From contig JAHEDW010000020.1 in NCBI GenBank assembly GCA_024641025.1, positions 1 to 38,834 of the forward strand: DNA of 38,834 nucleotides. Reading direction: 5' to 3'. The notes beneath the pieces were generated by a model. It had not been told where the DNA came from. It saw only the letters and a list, made by a program, of their open reading frames with translations, and searched no databases. A program made the translations under genes and the position numbers. The stretch comes from Gallionella sp. Lineage in GTDB: Bacteria > Pseudomonadota > Gammaproteobacteria > Burkholderiales > Gallionellaceae. Positions 7,286 to 16,787 of the stretch are shown in pieces; the stretch's first letter is position 1; each line of letters begins with the position of its first letter.

Positions 7286-9288
7286 GATGCCTTTCCTTCA
7301 GATGTCAATCCAGCGACCGGGGGTACAGTCTTCCCTTCAGCAACTTGTGTTTTCTTGCTCTTGATACGGTAGCGACGATCGCTCATTGCCATTACCCCTC
7401 CCAGAGCCATCAGCAAACAACCTGCCCAGATCCAATCAACAAATGGCTTGTAATAAACGCGTACCGCCCAAGCAGTACGCGTACCTGGTATTTGTTCGCC
7501 CAAGGAAACGTAAAGGTCACGGAACAGGCCAGTGTCGATTGCGGCTTCTGTCATAGGCATACCGGATGCATTGTAGTGACGCTTTTCTGGGAAAAGCTCG
7601 GTTACCGGCTTGTCATTCTTAAAGACAGTCACGCGGCCTTGTGCTGCAACATAGTTCGGTCCCTGAATCTCCCGGACACCGTCAAAGCGGAATATATAAC
7701 CACTAGCTTCAACAGTATCACCGATATCCATGCGTACATCTCTCTCGCTTTCATAACCCTTCACCACAGTAACACCGATAATGAATATCGCTATGCCGAG
7801 ATGAGCAAGTTGCATACCGTAATAACTCGAACTTTGACTGCGTACGCGCTTTAAGAATGAGCCATGCCCCGACCATCGCTGACTCAAACTGACCACCAGC
7901 GAGGCGATAACCCAAAATGCCAGAAACAGGCCAAAGGACTTAAGCGGTGACCAGTTACCGAAAATTACTGGTACCAGTAATGCCAGAATGGCTGCAGCAA
8001 CCAATGCCCAGCGCAACTTCTTGAAAAGTTCCTGAACACTTGACTGTTTCCAGCGCGCCAGAGCGCCTAACCCCATCATAAATACTGCCAGTGCCATCAA
8101 CGGGACAAATACAGCCTCGAAATAAGGTGGGCCTACCGAAAGCTTGCCCATCCCGAGCGCATCCATGAACAGCGGATAAAGAGTCCCGATAAATACCGAA
8201 GCCGAGGCAACCGACAACAGAACATTATTCGACAGCAGCATCGATTCCCGCGAAACGATATCGAACTTGCCACCAAGACCCACTTTCGGTGCACGCCATG
8301 CAAACAAGAGCAAGGAAGCGCCAATCACTACCGTCAAAAATGCCAAGATAAAAATACCGCGCTTAGGGTCGGTCGCAAACGAATGCACCGATGTGAGCAC
8401 ACCTGAACGTACCATGAAGGTTCCAAGCAAGCTAAGCGAGAATGCTGCTATCGCTAGCAATATCGTCCAACTCTTGAACGCGCCGCGTTTTTCTGTGACG
8501 GCAAGGGAATGAATCAGAGCAGTTCCTACCAGCCAAGGCATGAAGGATGCGTTTTCTACTGGATCCCAAAACCACCAACCTCCCCAGCCAAGTTCATAAT
8601 AGGCCCACCAACTGCCTAGCATGATTCCGGTGGTCAGAAAAACCCAAGCAACTGTAGTCCATGGCCGCGACCAGCGCGCCCAGGTAGCATCAAGTTTTCC
8701 ACCTAGCAAGGCTGCTATGGCAAATGCAAAAGCCACGGAAAATCCCACATAACCCATGTACAACATCGGAGGATGAATGACCAGTCCCGGATCTTGCAAC
8801 AACGGGTTCAACTCATTCCCATCAAGTGCTGCAGGAAGAAGGCGATCAAAGGGATTGGACGTTAGTAGCATGAACAAAAGAAACCCAACTGCGATCAATC
8901 CCATCACCCCTAGCACGCGCGCAACCATTTCATCTGGCAAGTGCTTGCTGAATGTGGCTACCGAGGCTGTCCATATCGCCAATATGGTCACCCATAGCAA
9001 CAATGAACCTTCATGTCCACCCCAGATAGCGGCAAACCGATATTGCAGAGGCAATCCAGAATTGGAGTGTTGTGATACATACAAAACGGAAAAATCATTA
9101 TTCAGGAAGGCATTTGCCAGAATCGCGAAAGCCACCAATACGAAAACCAGCAACCCATATGACAAAGGACGGGCGATACCCATCAAAACTGGATTGTTGC
9201 GCGCTGCTCCGACTATCGGCACCACGCCCATGACGAGGGCTAGGAACAGCGAGATAATCAATGAAAATTGACCAAGTTCTGGAATCAT
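7282..9288 (-). CDS. ccmF: Heme lyase subunit CcmF
   Basis: The 668-residue polytopic protein contains the tryptophan-rich WWD heme-handling motif (WGGWWFWDPVENASFMPWL, about residues 235-253) and the conserved His-rich loops HEGSLLLWV and IHPPMLYMGY. CcmF, with CcmH and CcmI, attaches heme b from holo-CcmE to the CXXCH of apocytochrome c at the outer face of the cytoplasmic membrane. The length is normal for the family. It lies between ccmE and ccmG, as in other System I operons. Confidence 0.96.
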   Translation of the reverse strand: MIPELGQFSLIISLFLALVMGVVPIVGAARNNPVLMGIARPLSYGLLVFVLVAFAILANAFLNNDFSVLYVSQHSNSGLPLQYRFAAIWGGHEGSLLLWVTILAIWTASVATFSKHLPDEMVARVLGVMGLIAVGFLLFMLLTSNPFDRLLPAALDGNELNPLLQDPGLVIHPPMLYMGYVGFSVAFAFAIAALLGGKLDATWARWSRPWTTVAWVFLTTGIMLGSWWAYYELGWGGWWFWDPVENASFMPWLVGTALIHSLAVTEKRGAFKSWTILLAIAAFSLSLLGTFMVRSGVLTSVHSFATDPKRGIFILAFLTVVIGASLLLFAWRAPKVGLGGKFDIVSRESMLLSNNVLLSVASASVFIGTLYPLFMDALGMGKLSVGPPYFEAVFVPLMALAVFMMGLGALARWKQSSVQELFKKLRWALVAAAILALLVPVIFGNWSPLKSFGLFLAFWVIASLVVSLSQRWSGHGSFLKRVRSQSSSYYGMQLAHLGIAIFIIGVTVVKGYESERDVRMDIGDTVEASGYIFRFDGVREIQGPNYVAAQGRVTVFKNDKPVTELFPEKRHYNASGMPMTEAAIDTGLFRDLYVSLGEQIPGTRTAWAVRVYYKPFVDWIWAGCLLMALGGVMAMSDRRYRIKSKKTQVAEGKTVPPVAGLTSEGKAS

Positions 9289-9311
9289 GTCAAGCCTCTC
9301 AAATCAAACAG

Positions 9312-9785
9312 TTATTTGACAACAGGAACCGCCGGTTCGGCAGTATTGGCAGCCGCTTTTGCTTCTTCGGCCTTCTTCATGGCATCCGCCGCTTCTGGAG
9401 GCATGTAGTTTTCATCGTGCTTGGCAAGCACCTCATCGGCACGCATCAAACCATTGGCATCCACACTGCCTTGTGCAACCACACCCTTACCCTCCTTGAA
9501 CAGGTCAGGAAGGATGCCGGTAAATACAACAGGAATACTTCTGTGCGTATCGGTGATGACAAAATTAACCGTTAGGCCATTTTCCTGGCGCTTGATGCTG
9601 CCCTCCTCGACCAGTCCTCCGATTCGGAAACTGCGCCCTTGAGGGGCTTCATTATTGAAAACCTGGGTCGGGGTGAAATAAAGGTTTACATTACCCTTCA
9701 GCGCATTAAGCACCAAACCGACCGCAAGGGACAATGCAGCAAGCCCAACAACAATGAACAAGAATCTTTTCTGGCGTGGCTTCAT
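9312..9785 (-). CDS. ccmE: Heme chaperone CcmE
   Basis: The 157-residue protein has an N-terminal membrane anchor (FLFIVVGLAALSLAVGLVLNAL), an OB-fold periplasmic domain, and the heme-attachment motif KHDENY with His123 and Tyr127. This His forms the covalent bond to heme during transfer from CcmC to CcmF. The Ala/Glu-rich tail (KKAEEAKAAANTAEPAVP) is flexible, as in relatives. Its start directly abuts the ccmD stop. Confidence 0.95.
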   Translation of the reverse strand: MKPRQKRFLFIVVGLAALSLAVGLVLNALKGNVNLYFTPTQVFNNEAPQGRSFRIGGLVEEGSIKRQENGLTVNFVITDTHRSIPVVFTGILPDLFKEGKGVVAQGSVDANGLMRADEVLAKHDENYMPPEAADAMKKAEEAKAAANTAEPAVPVVK

Positions 9786-9953
9786 TTATTCTTCATCTCC
9801 CGCATTACGCAGCATGCGTACCTGCTGCAAAGTAATCTTTCTCTTGTGCTTGACCATCGCGATCTCGATCACAAAAATGAGCATCGCAACCGCATATGAA
9901 CCCAGCCAAACATAAGTGAGCGTGTTTTCTCTCATCCATATATCCAAATTCAT
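9786..9953 (-). CDS. ccmD: Heme exporter protein CcmD
   Basis: This 55-residue ORF encodes a small single-helix membrane protein beginning MNLDIWMRENTLTYVWLGSY, with a hydrophobic segment VAMLIFVIEIAMV and a basic tail KHKRKITLQQVRMLRN. That is the CcmD plan: a short periplasmic N-terminus, one helix, and a charged cytoplasmic end. CcmD releases holo-CcmE from the CcmABC complex. The ATG overlaps the ccmC stop (ATGA), and the stop abuts the ccmE ATG. Confidence 0.88.
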   Translation of the reverse strand: MNLDIWMRENTLTYVWLGSYAVAMLIFVIEIAMVKHKRKITLQQVRMLRNAGDEE

Positions 9954-10687
9954 AGTTTCACCTCAGGCAAATCTGCAATCCAAGTGGTATTCCGTTCACG
10001 CTCAAGAATGATGCTGCGCACCCGCGCCAGTACGATAGCTATTGCATATAACCAACAGGCTACCAGCATCGTAAACATTGCTTGCTGCATTGACACGTGC
10101 ATCGATGTACCTGAGAACTTGATGGTAGAGCCCTGATGGAGGGTATTCCACCATTTCACTGAGAAATATATGATTGGAACGTTAACCGAGCCAACGATGG
10201 CAAGCAATGCTGCAGCACGGTCTGCGCGACGCGGATCGTCTATGGAGGCATGCAGCGCAATGAAACCAAGATAAAGGAAAAGTAGTATCAATTCAGAGGT
10301 CAGGCGTGCATCCCACATCCACCACGCACCCCACATTGGCTTGCCCCACAATGCCCCGGTCCATAATGAAATAAAGGCAAACAATGCTCCGGTTGGCGCT
10401 ATCGCGGTGGCCATCATTGACGACAGTCTGGTCTTGAATATCAGGCCCAAGGCCGCGTAACCCGCCATGACCAAGTATAGGAACATAGACAAGATTGATG
10501 CAGGCACGTGAATGAAAATAATACGGTAAAACTCACCCTGTACGGCATCCATAGGTGCGACATAAAACCCGATATACAAGCCTACCGCAAACAAAATCGC
10601 GGCAGAGACTGCAAACCAAGGAATCAATTTTCCAGCCAGACCATAAAAGGTGGTTGGTGCAGAATATTTAAACCAGTTAATTGCCAA
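9950..10687 (-). CDS. ccmC: Heme exporter / heme handling protein CcmC
   Basis: The 245-residue protein has six hydrophobic segments, the FIHVPAS loop with a heme-ligand His near residue 60, and the WWD motif (WGKPMWGAWWMWDARLTSEL, about residues 114-133). CcmC binds heme at the periplasmic side and loads it covalently onto CcmE. Length and motifs match the family fully. It lies three bases after ccmB. Confidence 0.95.
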   Translation of the reverse strand: MAINWFKYSAPTTFYGLAGKLIPWFAVSAAILFAVGLYIGFYVAPMDAVQGEFYRIIFIHVPASILSMFLYLVMAGYAALGLIFKTRLSSMMATAIAPTGALFAFISLWTGALWGKPMWGAWWMWDARLTSELILLFLYLGFIALHASIDDPRRADRAAALLAIVGSVNVPIIYFSVKWWNTLHQGSTIKFSGTSMHVSMQQAMFTMLVACWLYAIAIVLARVRSIILERERNTTWIADLPEVKL

Positions 10688-10690
10688 TTA

Positions 10691-11374
10691 TCACTCCATT
10701 GAGATTCGCAACGCCTGTGAAGTCACCCAAGGGGTGAATACCAGGGCCAACACCAACAATGCACCCAACAACGACATATGGGATGCAATATCCAATCCGC
10801 TCGATATTGCCTCTACTGCACCCGTTCCAAAAATCAACACGGGGATACACAGTGGCAACACCAACAGCGACAATAAAACTCCGCCACCGCGCAAACCCAA
10901 GGTCAACGCGGCGCCAATCGCGCCAATCATACTGAGTACTGGGGTTCCCAGCATCAAGCCGATGATCAACACGCCAAGTGCCTCAACCGACATATCAAAC
11001 TGCAAACCCAGCACTGGGGCCATCAACACCAAGGGCAGACCCGACACCATCCAGTGTGCGACCATCTTGCCCAATACCAGCATGGATAAGGACTGCGGAG
11101 CCAGCATCATCTGCTCCAAAGTTCCGTCCAGATAATCGGCCGAAAATAATCTACCCAATGACAACATCGATGACAGCAATGCCGCCACCCACAACACTCC
11201 TGCAGCCATCTTGCGCAACATCGCCATTTCCGGGCCGACACCCAAGGGGAACAGGCTGACTACCATGACGAAGAATATCAATGTAGTAAGCACGTCCGCC
11301 CGCCTGCGCATCGCCAGCACCAGATCCCGCCTGATTACTAGCAGAAGCAGTCCAAACATCGAAGATTTCTTCAT
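10691..11374 (-). CDS. ccmB: Heme exporter ABC permease CcmB
   Basis: The 227-residue protein has six membrane helices and typical CcmB blocks: LLLVIRRDLVLAMRRRADVL at the N-terminus, FSADYLDGTLEQMMLAP, and LPLCIPVLIFGTGAV in the second half. With CcmA it forms the ABC part of the CcmABCD complex that frees heme-loaded CcmE. The start lies 16 bases after the ccmA stop. Confidence 0.95.
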   Translation of the reverse strand: MKKSSMFGLLLLVIRRDLVLAMRRRADVLTTLIFFVMVVSLFPLGVGPEMAMLRKMAAGVLWVAALLSSMLSLGRLFSADYLDGTLEQMMLAPQSLSMLVLGKMVAHWMVSGLPLVLMAPVLGLQFDMSVEALGVLIIGLMLGTPVLSMIGAIGAALTLGLRGGGVLLSLLVLPLCIPVLIFGTGAVEAISSGLDIASHMSLLGALLVLALVFTPWVTSQALRISME

Positions 11375-11390
11375 GCCTCGATGTCCTTTA

Positions 11391-12005
11391 TCATGACAAG
11401 GACAAGGTGCGCATTTCTACGCCAGCCACTTGAAGCGGTTGATGAGTGGTAAATATCACCATTCCCTGCTGCTTTAAGTGTTCCTCAATCAATTCCTGAA
11501 TCAATGCCACCGCTCCGACATCGAGCGCCGTTAAAGGTTCATCCAGCACCCAAAGCTTCGCATCGCTTACTAGCAGGCGCGCAAGCGCAACTCGGCGACG
11601 TTGACCCTGCGACAAAACCTTTGTCGGCAGTAATTCGCGGCCGCGCAATCCCATTCGTCTCAAGGCAGCCAACGCCTCTTTCTCGTTGAGCTCCACCCCG
11701 GAAAGCCCGGCAGAAATCTGCAAGTTCTCCAGCGCGCTCAACTCATCCTTGATTGCATTCAAATGACCGAGATACATCATCTCGGCATAATATTCTTCAT
11801 CCAATTCGCGGATATTTTCGCCGCGCCAGATAATATCACCCTCATCAGGCATGATGAAACCGCACAAAGTTCGCAACAAGCTAGTCTTGCCGCTACCATT
11901 CGCACCCTGAACCTGCATGATTTGTCCAAAATCCAGCGAGAAGCTTAATTCGGAAAACAAACGATGATCACCACGGCTACAAGCAAGATTGCTGATTTCC
12001 AGCAT
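11391..12005 (-). CDS. ccmA: Heme exporter ATP-binding protein CcmA
   Basis: The 204-residue ABC ATPase shows Walker A GANGSGKT (34-41), the signature LSQGQ (131-135), Walker B LWVLDEP with Asp155-Glu156, and the switch His in TTHQP. The frame extends to a TTG at 12029, but the ATG at 12005 starts exactly at the family N-terminus (MLEISNLACSRGD) and has an AGG upstream. CcmA powers the release of holo-CcmE. It is the first gene of the nine-gene operon; no clear promoter is visible in the 170 bases upstream. Confidence 0.94.
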   Translation of the reverse strand: MLEISNLACSRGDHRLFSELSFSLDFGQIMQVQGANGSGKTSLLRTLCGFIMPDEGDIIWRGENIRELDEEYYAEMMYLGHLNAIKDELSALENLQISAGLSGVELNEKEALAALRRMGLRGRELLPTKVLSQGQRRRVALARLLVSDAKLWVLDEPLTALDVGAVALIQELIEEHLKQQGMVIFTTHQPLQVAGVEMRTLSLS

Positions 12006-12193
12006 GAAGAAAAACCTGAAATTGGACAATACTTTGAATTATAGCCGATTGAACAACAAGGTGACAACGCCAATAGCCTGATTTCAGGGCAATCCCATAA
12101 AAATACTAGGGTTACACGACTTGCGGTTTAATAGCCTTGAATTCCAGCTTGCTTGCGTAGCCTCCAAGCCGGGCCTGAAGAATGAAACCTGGT

Positions 12194-12691
12194 TCACAGA
12201 AGGACTGGTCGATCGGGCAGTTCGTTAGGTGAAGCACCTGAAAGGGGATAATGTAGGGTAAGCTGGCGACCAACACTACGAATGCCAGCAAGCACCCCTT
12301 GTTCGAACTTACTTTCACGAAACGCCGTTTCCATCTCGTGGCAAATACCTTCCCAGACCTCAATTCCAACATGGGCGTGCACACCACGATCGGCAACGAT
12401 CTCGACATCATGATCCGCCAACAACAAATAGATCAAAACACCATTGTTATTTTCGGTATCCCATACCCGCAATTCTGAGAAAACATCGACTGCGCGCGCT
12501 CGAGCGGTCTGGTCGGCAAGAAGCAACTTCAACTCCAATGCGGGTTCAACAGCAAAACGTATCTGACCGGTGTGCAATCCTTCGGTCTCTCGAATGGCAT
12601 TCTCGATTTGATCTAGCGTATGCGAGGGAAAAGCGCGACGCACTGCGGCACGGCCCATGGATAAATGACGCATTAATCGCATTAATCTCAC
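12194..12691 (-). CDS. TPM-domain protein (short, cytoplasmic-type)
   Basis: The 165-residue product is a TPM domain without signal peptide or Gly-rich tail: RAFPSHTLDQIENAIRETE, G-Q-I-R-F-A-V-E-P, and DVFSELRVWDTENNNGVLIYLLLADHDVEIVADRGVH. TPM proteins (the YgcG/TLP18.3 group) occur next to lemA as here; some plant members act in photosystem II repair and show phosphatase activity, while the bacterial role is unsettled. The start is a GTG directly after the TGA of the upstream gene. In-frame ATGs at 12682 and 12673 arise from a tandem 9-bp repeat, so the exact start is uncertain. Confidence 0.82.
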   Translation of the reverse strand: MRLMRLMRHLSMGRAAVRRAFPSHTLDQIENAIRETEGLHTGQIRFAVEPALELKLLLADQTARARAVDVFSELRVWDTENNNGVLIYLLLADHDVEIVADRGVHAHVGIEVWEGICHEMETAFRESKFEQGVLAGIRSVGRQLTLHYPLSGASPNELPDRPVLL

Positions 12692-13537
12692 TCACCATCT
12701 CCCCGAGGCACCGCCCCCGCCAAACCCGCCGCCGCCACCACTAAAGCCTCCTCCGCCACCAAAGCCACCGCCACCGCCACCGAATCCTCCACCCCGATAG
12801 CCTCCAAATCCGCCTCCACCACCGCCAAGCAGAACAAACACGAAGGCCATGATTGCAACCAGCAGCGCGATTGCCAATTGTGCGACCGTGATCCACGCCA
12901 GCACTCCCAAGACCCCTCCCATCAACAAGGCAGCAGGAAAACGCCCTAGCAACGCACGCAAAAAACCACCCACGACGACCACAAGGCCGAAGGCGATAAT
13001 AAGCAACGATTCGATGTCGAATTTCCCGCTAGCTGCAGTACGTCGTGGCAGCGGTAAAGGTTCGCCCTCGATTACCTGCATCATTGAAGTAATGCCGGAG
13101 TCGATGCCAGCATAATATTCGCCTCGTTTGAATCGTGGCACGATTAACTGATTGATTATACGGTTTGCAATAGCATCATTCAGCGCACCCTCCAGGCCAT
13201 AACCCACTTCGATGCGCAGCGTTCGGTCATCCTTGGCAACGAGCAGCAACACACCGTCATCCACGCCCTTTCGGCCGAGTTTCCACGCTTCGACGACACG
13301 GATGCCGAATTGCTCGATAGCCTCCGGCTCTGTGGTTGGAACGATCAGTACTGCAATCTGAGTGCCCTTCTTGGCTTCAAAATCGGCGAGTCGTGATTCC
13401 AGCGTCTGAATCTGCTGTAAATCTAACGTCGAGGTGAGATCAGTGACGCGATGGGTGAGCAGTGGGACAGCCACCTCAGAATGCGCTGCTCCGATCAAAA
13501 ACAGCGCAAGCAAAATCACCTGCGCAATAGTTCTCAT
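12692..13537 (-). CDS. YgcG-like TPM-domain protein with Gly-rich tail
   Basis: The 281-residue protein has a signal peptide (VILLALFLIGAAHS), a periplasmic TPM domain (VTDLTSTLDLQQIQTLESRL, then G-T-Q-I-A-V-L-I-V-P-T-T-E-P and LRIEVGYGLEGALND), two membrane helices between about residues 175 and 240, and a tail of GGGGFGG-type repeats ending SGRW. This is the standard partner of LemA. The ATG directly follows the lemA TAG, and the stop abuts the next TPM gene. Membrane-anchored with the TPM domain outside is the expected topology; its function is not established. Confidence 0.9.
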   Translation of the reverse strand: MRTIAQVILLALFLIGAAHSEVAVPLLTHRVTDLTSTLDLQQIQTLESRLADFEAKKGTQIAVLIVPTTEPEAIEQFGIRVVEAWKLGRKGVDDGVLLLVAKDDRTLRIEVGYGLEGALNDAIANRIINQLIVPRFKRGEYYAGIDSGITSMMQVIEGEPLPLPRRTAASGKFDIESLLIIAFGLVVVVGGFLRALLGRFPAALLMGGVLGVLAWITVAQLAIALLVAIMAFVFVLLGGGGGGFGGYRGGGFGGGGGGFGGGGGFSGGGGGFGGGGASGRW

Positions 13538-14143
13538 CTATTTCGTTGCTGCCGGAACCTTGGGAGGATCGAAACTGACCGCTGGCGGAACCGAGATTGC
13601 TTTTTCGTTTTCCACTGTGAACGAAGGTTTGACTTTGTAGCCGAACAGCATCGCTGTCAGATTAGTTGGGAAGGAACGCACCGTGACATTGTATTCCTGC
13701 ACCGCCTTGATGTAGCGGTTGCGTGCCACAGTGATACGGTTCTCAGTGCCCTCCAGTTGCGCCTGAAGTTCGCGGAAATTCTGGTCAGACTTCAATTCTG
13801 GGTAATTTTCTACGATTACCATCAGACGGCTCAGAGCAGAAGTCAACTCCCCTTGCGCAGACTGGAATCTTGCAAATGCCTGCTCGTCATTGATCAACTC
13901 AGGTGTTGCCTGGATACTACCCACCTTCGCGCGCGCTTCGGTGACACCTAACAATACGGTTTGCTCCTGGGCAGCAAATCCTTTGACAGTATTGACCAGA
14001 TTAGGGATCAGGTCTGCGCGACGTTGATACTGGTTGAGCACTTCCGCCCAACTCGCCTTAATCTGTTCATCAGTTGTTTGAAAAGTATTGTAGCCGCAAC
14101 CGCTGATCGTCAATGCAATCAGAAAGATAAATATATTTCGCAT
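13538..14143 (-). CDS. lemA: LemA family lipoprotein
   Basis: This is a LemA protein: WAEVLNQYQRRADLIPNLVNTVKGFA near the N-terminus, ELTSALSRLMVIVENYPELKS, then ENRITVARNRYI and YNVTVRSFPTNL. The N-terminus contains a lipobox-like TISGC, so it is probably a lipoprotein. The frame extends to a TTG at 14149, but the ATG at 14143 has GGAGG nine bases upstream, giving 201 residues. LemA-TPM-TPM is a common three-gene unit whose role is not known in detail. The genes here are directly abutting. Confidence 0.92.
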   Translation of the reverse strand: MRNIFIFLIALTISGCGYNTFQTTDEQIKASWAEVLNQYQRRADLIPNLVNTVKGFAAQEQTVLLGVTEARAKVGSIQATPELINDEQAFARFQSAQGELTSALSRLMVIVENYPELKSDQNFRELQAQLEGTENRITVARNRYIKAVQEYNVTVRSFPTNLTAMLFGYKVKPSFTVENEKAISVPPAVSFDPPKVPAATK

Positions 14144-14272
14144 CGTCAATTACCTCCGGCATAGATATCAAACATTACAATAAAACTATAGCACCAAACA
14201 TGTACAGAAATTGCACTTGTTACTGTTCGAAGCATGTGGATAATAATTACGCAGGCCAAGTCTGTTGCAACA

Positions 14273-15490
14273 TCAGATGGCTTGACCTGCCGCGTAGCCC
14301 GAGGCCCAGGCCCACTGGAAGTTATATCCGCCGAGTTGCCCAGTGACATCTACCACTTCGCCGATGAAATACAGGCCAGGTATCTCAATGCATTCCATTG
14401 TTTTTGAAGACAGCGCACGCGTATCGATACCGCCGCAGGTCACCTCCGCTTTGCTGTAACCTACTGTTCCAGAAGGAAAGACCTGCCAGTCATGAAGTTG
14501 ATCGGCAATCAATTTTCGTTGCTTGTCGTTGTATTGGTTGAGCGGCAAGTTTGCGATCTTGCTGTGTTCAGCAAACTCAGCACACCAGACATCAGAGAAG
14601 CTTTTTGGAAACCATTGCGTCAGGAAATTGCTGAGCAATTTTTTGCTGCCCTTCTGGTCATTCAGCAATTTCAAGACGTCGCTTTGTGGCAACAGATCAA
14701 TATGAAGTGGTTGACCATGCTGCCAATAGGATGAGATTTGCAATATCGCAGGGCCGCTCAAGCCCCGATGAGTGACCAGCATATTTTCCCTGAATGATTG
14801 TTTTCCGAAGCTCACTACCACGTCGAGCGATACTCCCGTCAACTCGGTGTATGGCTTCCAGTCATCCGGTGCAAAAGTAAGCGGCACCAGGCCCGGCTTG
14901 AGCTTTGTAATGGGCACACCGAACTGCTCTGCAACTTTATACCCGAATGGCGTAGCTCCTGTCTTGGGTATGGACAGTCCACCAGTGGCGATCACCAGCG
15001 AAGTGGCATTGAATTCGCCACGGGAAGTTTCGACGTGGAACCAATGTCTCTCGTCTTGTACATCACCATTTTCTGGGGTAGGGTAATACAGGATTTCACC
15101 TATTTCACATCCCATGTAGCGTTTCACGCCGACCACTTCGCATTCGCTTCGAAGCATAGCAATTACCGCTTCGGAGCCGTCATCACAGAACAACTGTCCG
15201 AGCGTCTTTTCGTGATAAGCGATATTGTGTTTATGCATCAGCGCGATGAAATCCTGCGGGGTATAGCGCGCAAGAGCGGAGCGGCAAAAGTCCGGATTGG
15301 CGGAAATAAAATTCTCAGGCCTAGTGCTGATGTTTGTGAAATTGCAATTCCCGCCACCTGAGATACGAATCTTCTCACCAAGCTTTTTTGAATGATCCAG
15401 CAGCATCACCGAGCGTCCGCGCTGACCTGCCTGCATTGCGCACATCATTCCGGCAGCACCGGACCCTATAACTATCACATCTGTTTTCAT
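14273..15490 (-). CDS. HI0933/YhiN-family FAD-dependent oxidoreductase
   Basis: The 405-residue flavoprotein has the Rossmann motif VIGSGAAGMMCAMQAGQRG at the N-terminus, the family signature GEKIRISGGGNCNFTN, VIATGGLSIPKTGATPFGY, and the C-terminal VDVTGQLGGYNFQWAWASG that closes the FAD site. This is the HI0933/BaiN-like family; most members are uncharacterised and some relatives act on bile-acid or aminoacetone-type substrates. It sits alone on the minus strand downstream of dnaQ and has no visible Shine-Dalgarno sequence. Confidence 0.9.
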   Translation of the reverse strand: MKTDVIVIGSGAAGMMCAMQAGQRGRSVMLLDHSKKLGEKIRISGGGNCNFTNISTRPENFISANPDFCRSALARYTPQDFIALMHKHNIAYHEKTLGQLFCDDGSEAVIAMLRSECEVVGVKRYMGCEIGEILYYPTPENGDVQDERHWFHVETSRGEFNATSLVIATGGLSIPKTGATPFGYKVAEQFGVPITKLKPGLVPLTFAPDDWKPYTELTGVSLDVVVSFGKQSFRENMLVTHRGLSGPAILQISSYWQHGQPLHIDLLPQSDVLKLLNDQKGSKKLLSNFLTQWFPKSFSDVWCAEFAEHSKIANLPLNQYNDKQRKLIADQLHDWQVFPSGTVGYSKAEVTCGGIDTRALSSKTMECIEIPGLYFIGEVVDVTGQLGGYNFQWAWASGYAAGQAI

Positions 15491-15610
15491 ATTCGTAAGG
15501 AGACGCTAGTCGCAAATCATATTGAGTTATTGAGCAGAAAATTGAAGTGCATCATTCTGGCAAGACAGGAAGCGAAAGGGCAAAAGTTGGCCGTACTCTT
15601 CATCGACTTG

Positions 15611-16312
15611 TTAACCCGCCCCTTCTTGTTCTTTCCACAAACAACCACCCTTGCTGGCCTTGTCGATGTCAGCAAGTTGTTGCGCATGTCCGGCCAACTC
15701 ATCTGCATTGGCCATTAACACGCGCAGCCTTGGTCGTGAAGCAGCTAGATTTATAACGGCAGGTTGGCGCTCCATGGGTGAGCGATCCACTCCGAGAAGA
15801 CTTTCCTGGCCGCGCGTCATAGCAAAATAGACTTCTGCCAACAGTTCGGTATCCAGCAACGCGCCATGTAAGCTACGATGAGCATTATCTATAGCATAAC
15901 GACTGCACAAGGCATCAAGGCTGTTCTTCTTGCCTGGGTGCATTTCACGTGCGACCTTGAGTGTATCGAGCACCATATTCTGTAACGGCGGCAGCCCGAT
16001 CAATTCAAGTTCACTATTTAAAAAACCGATATCGAACGGTGCATTGTGTATTACTAATTCCGCCCCTTGGATGAATTCCAGAAAGCTGGGCGCAATGTCC
16101 GCAAACTTTGCTTCGTTTTGCAATCGCTCGTAAGTCAATCCATGCACCGCAACTGCTCCCGCTTCGATCTCGCGTTCGGGGTTGAGATAGCGATGAAATC
16201 GACGTAGCGAAACCTTTCGCCCTTCAAGTTCGATTGCCGCAAGCTCGATGATTCGATGACCCTGTTTAGGATCCAGACCGGTTGTTTCAGTATCCAGCAC
16301 AATCTTACGCAT
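15611..16312 (-). CDS. dnaQ: DNA polymerase III epsilon subunit (3'-5' exonuclease)
   Basis: The 233-residue protein starts at [15 protein letters not shown], giving the ExoI acidic pair Asp7 and Glu9; ExoII is HNAPFDIGF, and ExoIII is the [18 protein letters not shown] block. This is the proofreading exonuclease of the replicative polymerase. The frame extends to 16339, but that would add nine unlikely residues inside rnhA; the ATG at 16312 overlaps the rnhA stop by eight bases. The C-terminal tail lies where the clamp/alpha-binding segment is expected. Confidence 0.93.
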   Translation of the reverse strand: MRKIVLDTETTGLDPKQGHRIIELAAIELEGRKVSLRRFHRYLNPEREIEAGAVAVHGLTYERLQNEAKFADIAPSFLEFIQGAELVIHNAPFDIGFLNSELELIGLPPLQNMVLDTLKVAREMHPGKKNSLDALCSRYAIDNAHRSLHGALLDTELLAEVYFAMTRGQESLLGVDRSPMERQPAVINLAASRPRLRVLMANADELAGHAQQLADIDKASKGGCLWKEQEGAG

Positions 16313-16787
16313 TATCTTTCTCCTGCAGTTCCCGGGCAATAAGTTGTTCGGATATCATTTCCACTCCACGGTTCGCCAATTCATCTGCACGTTCATTTTC
16401 ATCGTGGCCGGCATGGCCTTTTACCCACACCCAATCAATCTGGTGTTGCGTGGCAAGTTCGTCCAACCTACGCCACAAGTCTTCGTTCTTAACTGGTTTT
16501 TTGTCCGCCGTTTTCCAACCGCGTCGTTTCCAGTCGTGTATCCAGGTACTGATTCCCTGCTGCACATATTTTGAATCGGTATGTAACCTTACATGACAAT
16601 GCCGTTTCAAGGCCTCCAGGGCGGCGATAGCACCCATCAGTTCCATGCGATTATTAGTGGTGTGCGCCTCACCACCGAACATCTCGCGCTCTTTCCCTTT
16701 GGTACGCAGCAATACGCCCCACCCTCCTACGCCGGGATTTCCCTTACAGGCACCATCCGTAAAAATTTCAACGATATCTTTGCTCAT
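16305..16787 (-). CDS. rnhA: Ribonuclease HI
   Basis: The 160-residue protein has all RNase HI catalytic residues: Asp11 ([12 protein letters not shown]), Glu49 ([10 protein letters not shown]), Asp71 ([10 protein letters not shown]), His125 and Asp135 ([17 protein letters not shown]). It removes RNA from RNA-DNA hybrids. The length is normal for the family, with a slightly extended C-terminus. Its start overlaps the methyltransferase stop by four bases and its end overlaps dnaQ, so the three genes form one operon, an arrangement common in betaproteobacteria. Confidence 0.96.
   Translation of the reverse strand: MSKDIVEIFTDGACKGNPGVGGWGVLLRTKGKEREMFGGEAHTTNNRMELMGAIAALEALKRHCHVRLHTDSKYVQQGISTWIHDWKRRGWKTADKKPVKNEDLWRRLDELATQHQIDWVWVKGHAGHDENERADELANRGVEMISEQLIARELQEKDNA

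Noticed and set aside
12112-12411. A leftward 99-codon frame overlapping the short TPM gene
   Set aside because: It overlaps a clear TPM domain in another frame and has no family resemblance.
12692-12830. Gly-rich repeat DNA in the YgcG-like gene as a possible repeat array
   Set aside because: It encodes the normal Gly-rich tail of the family and shows no spacer structure.
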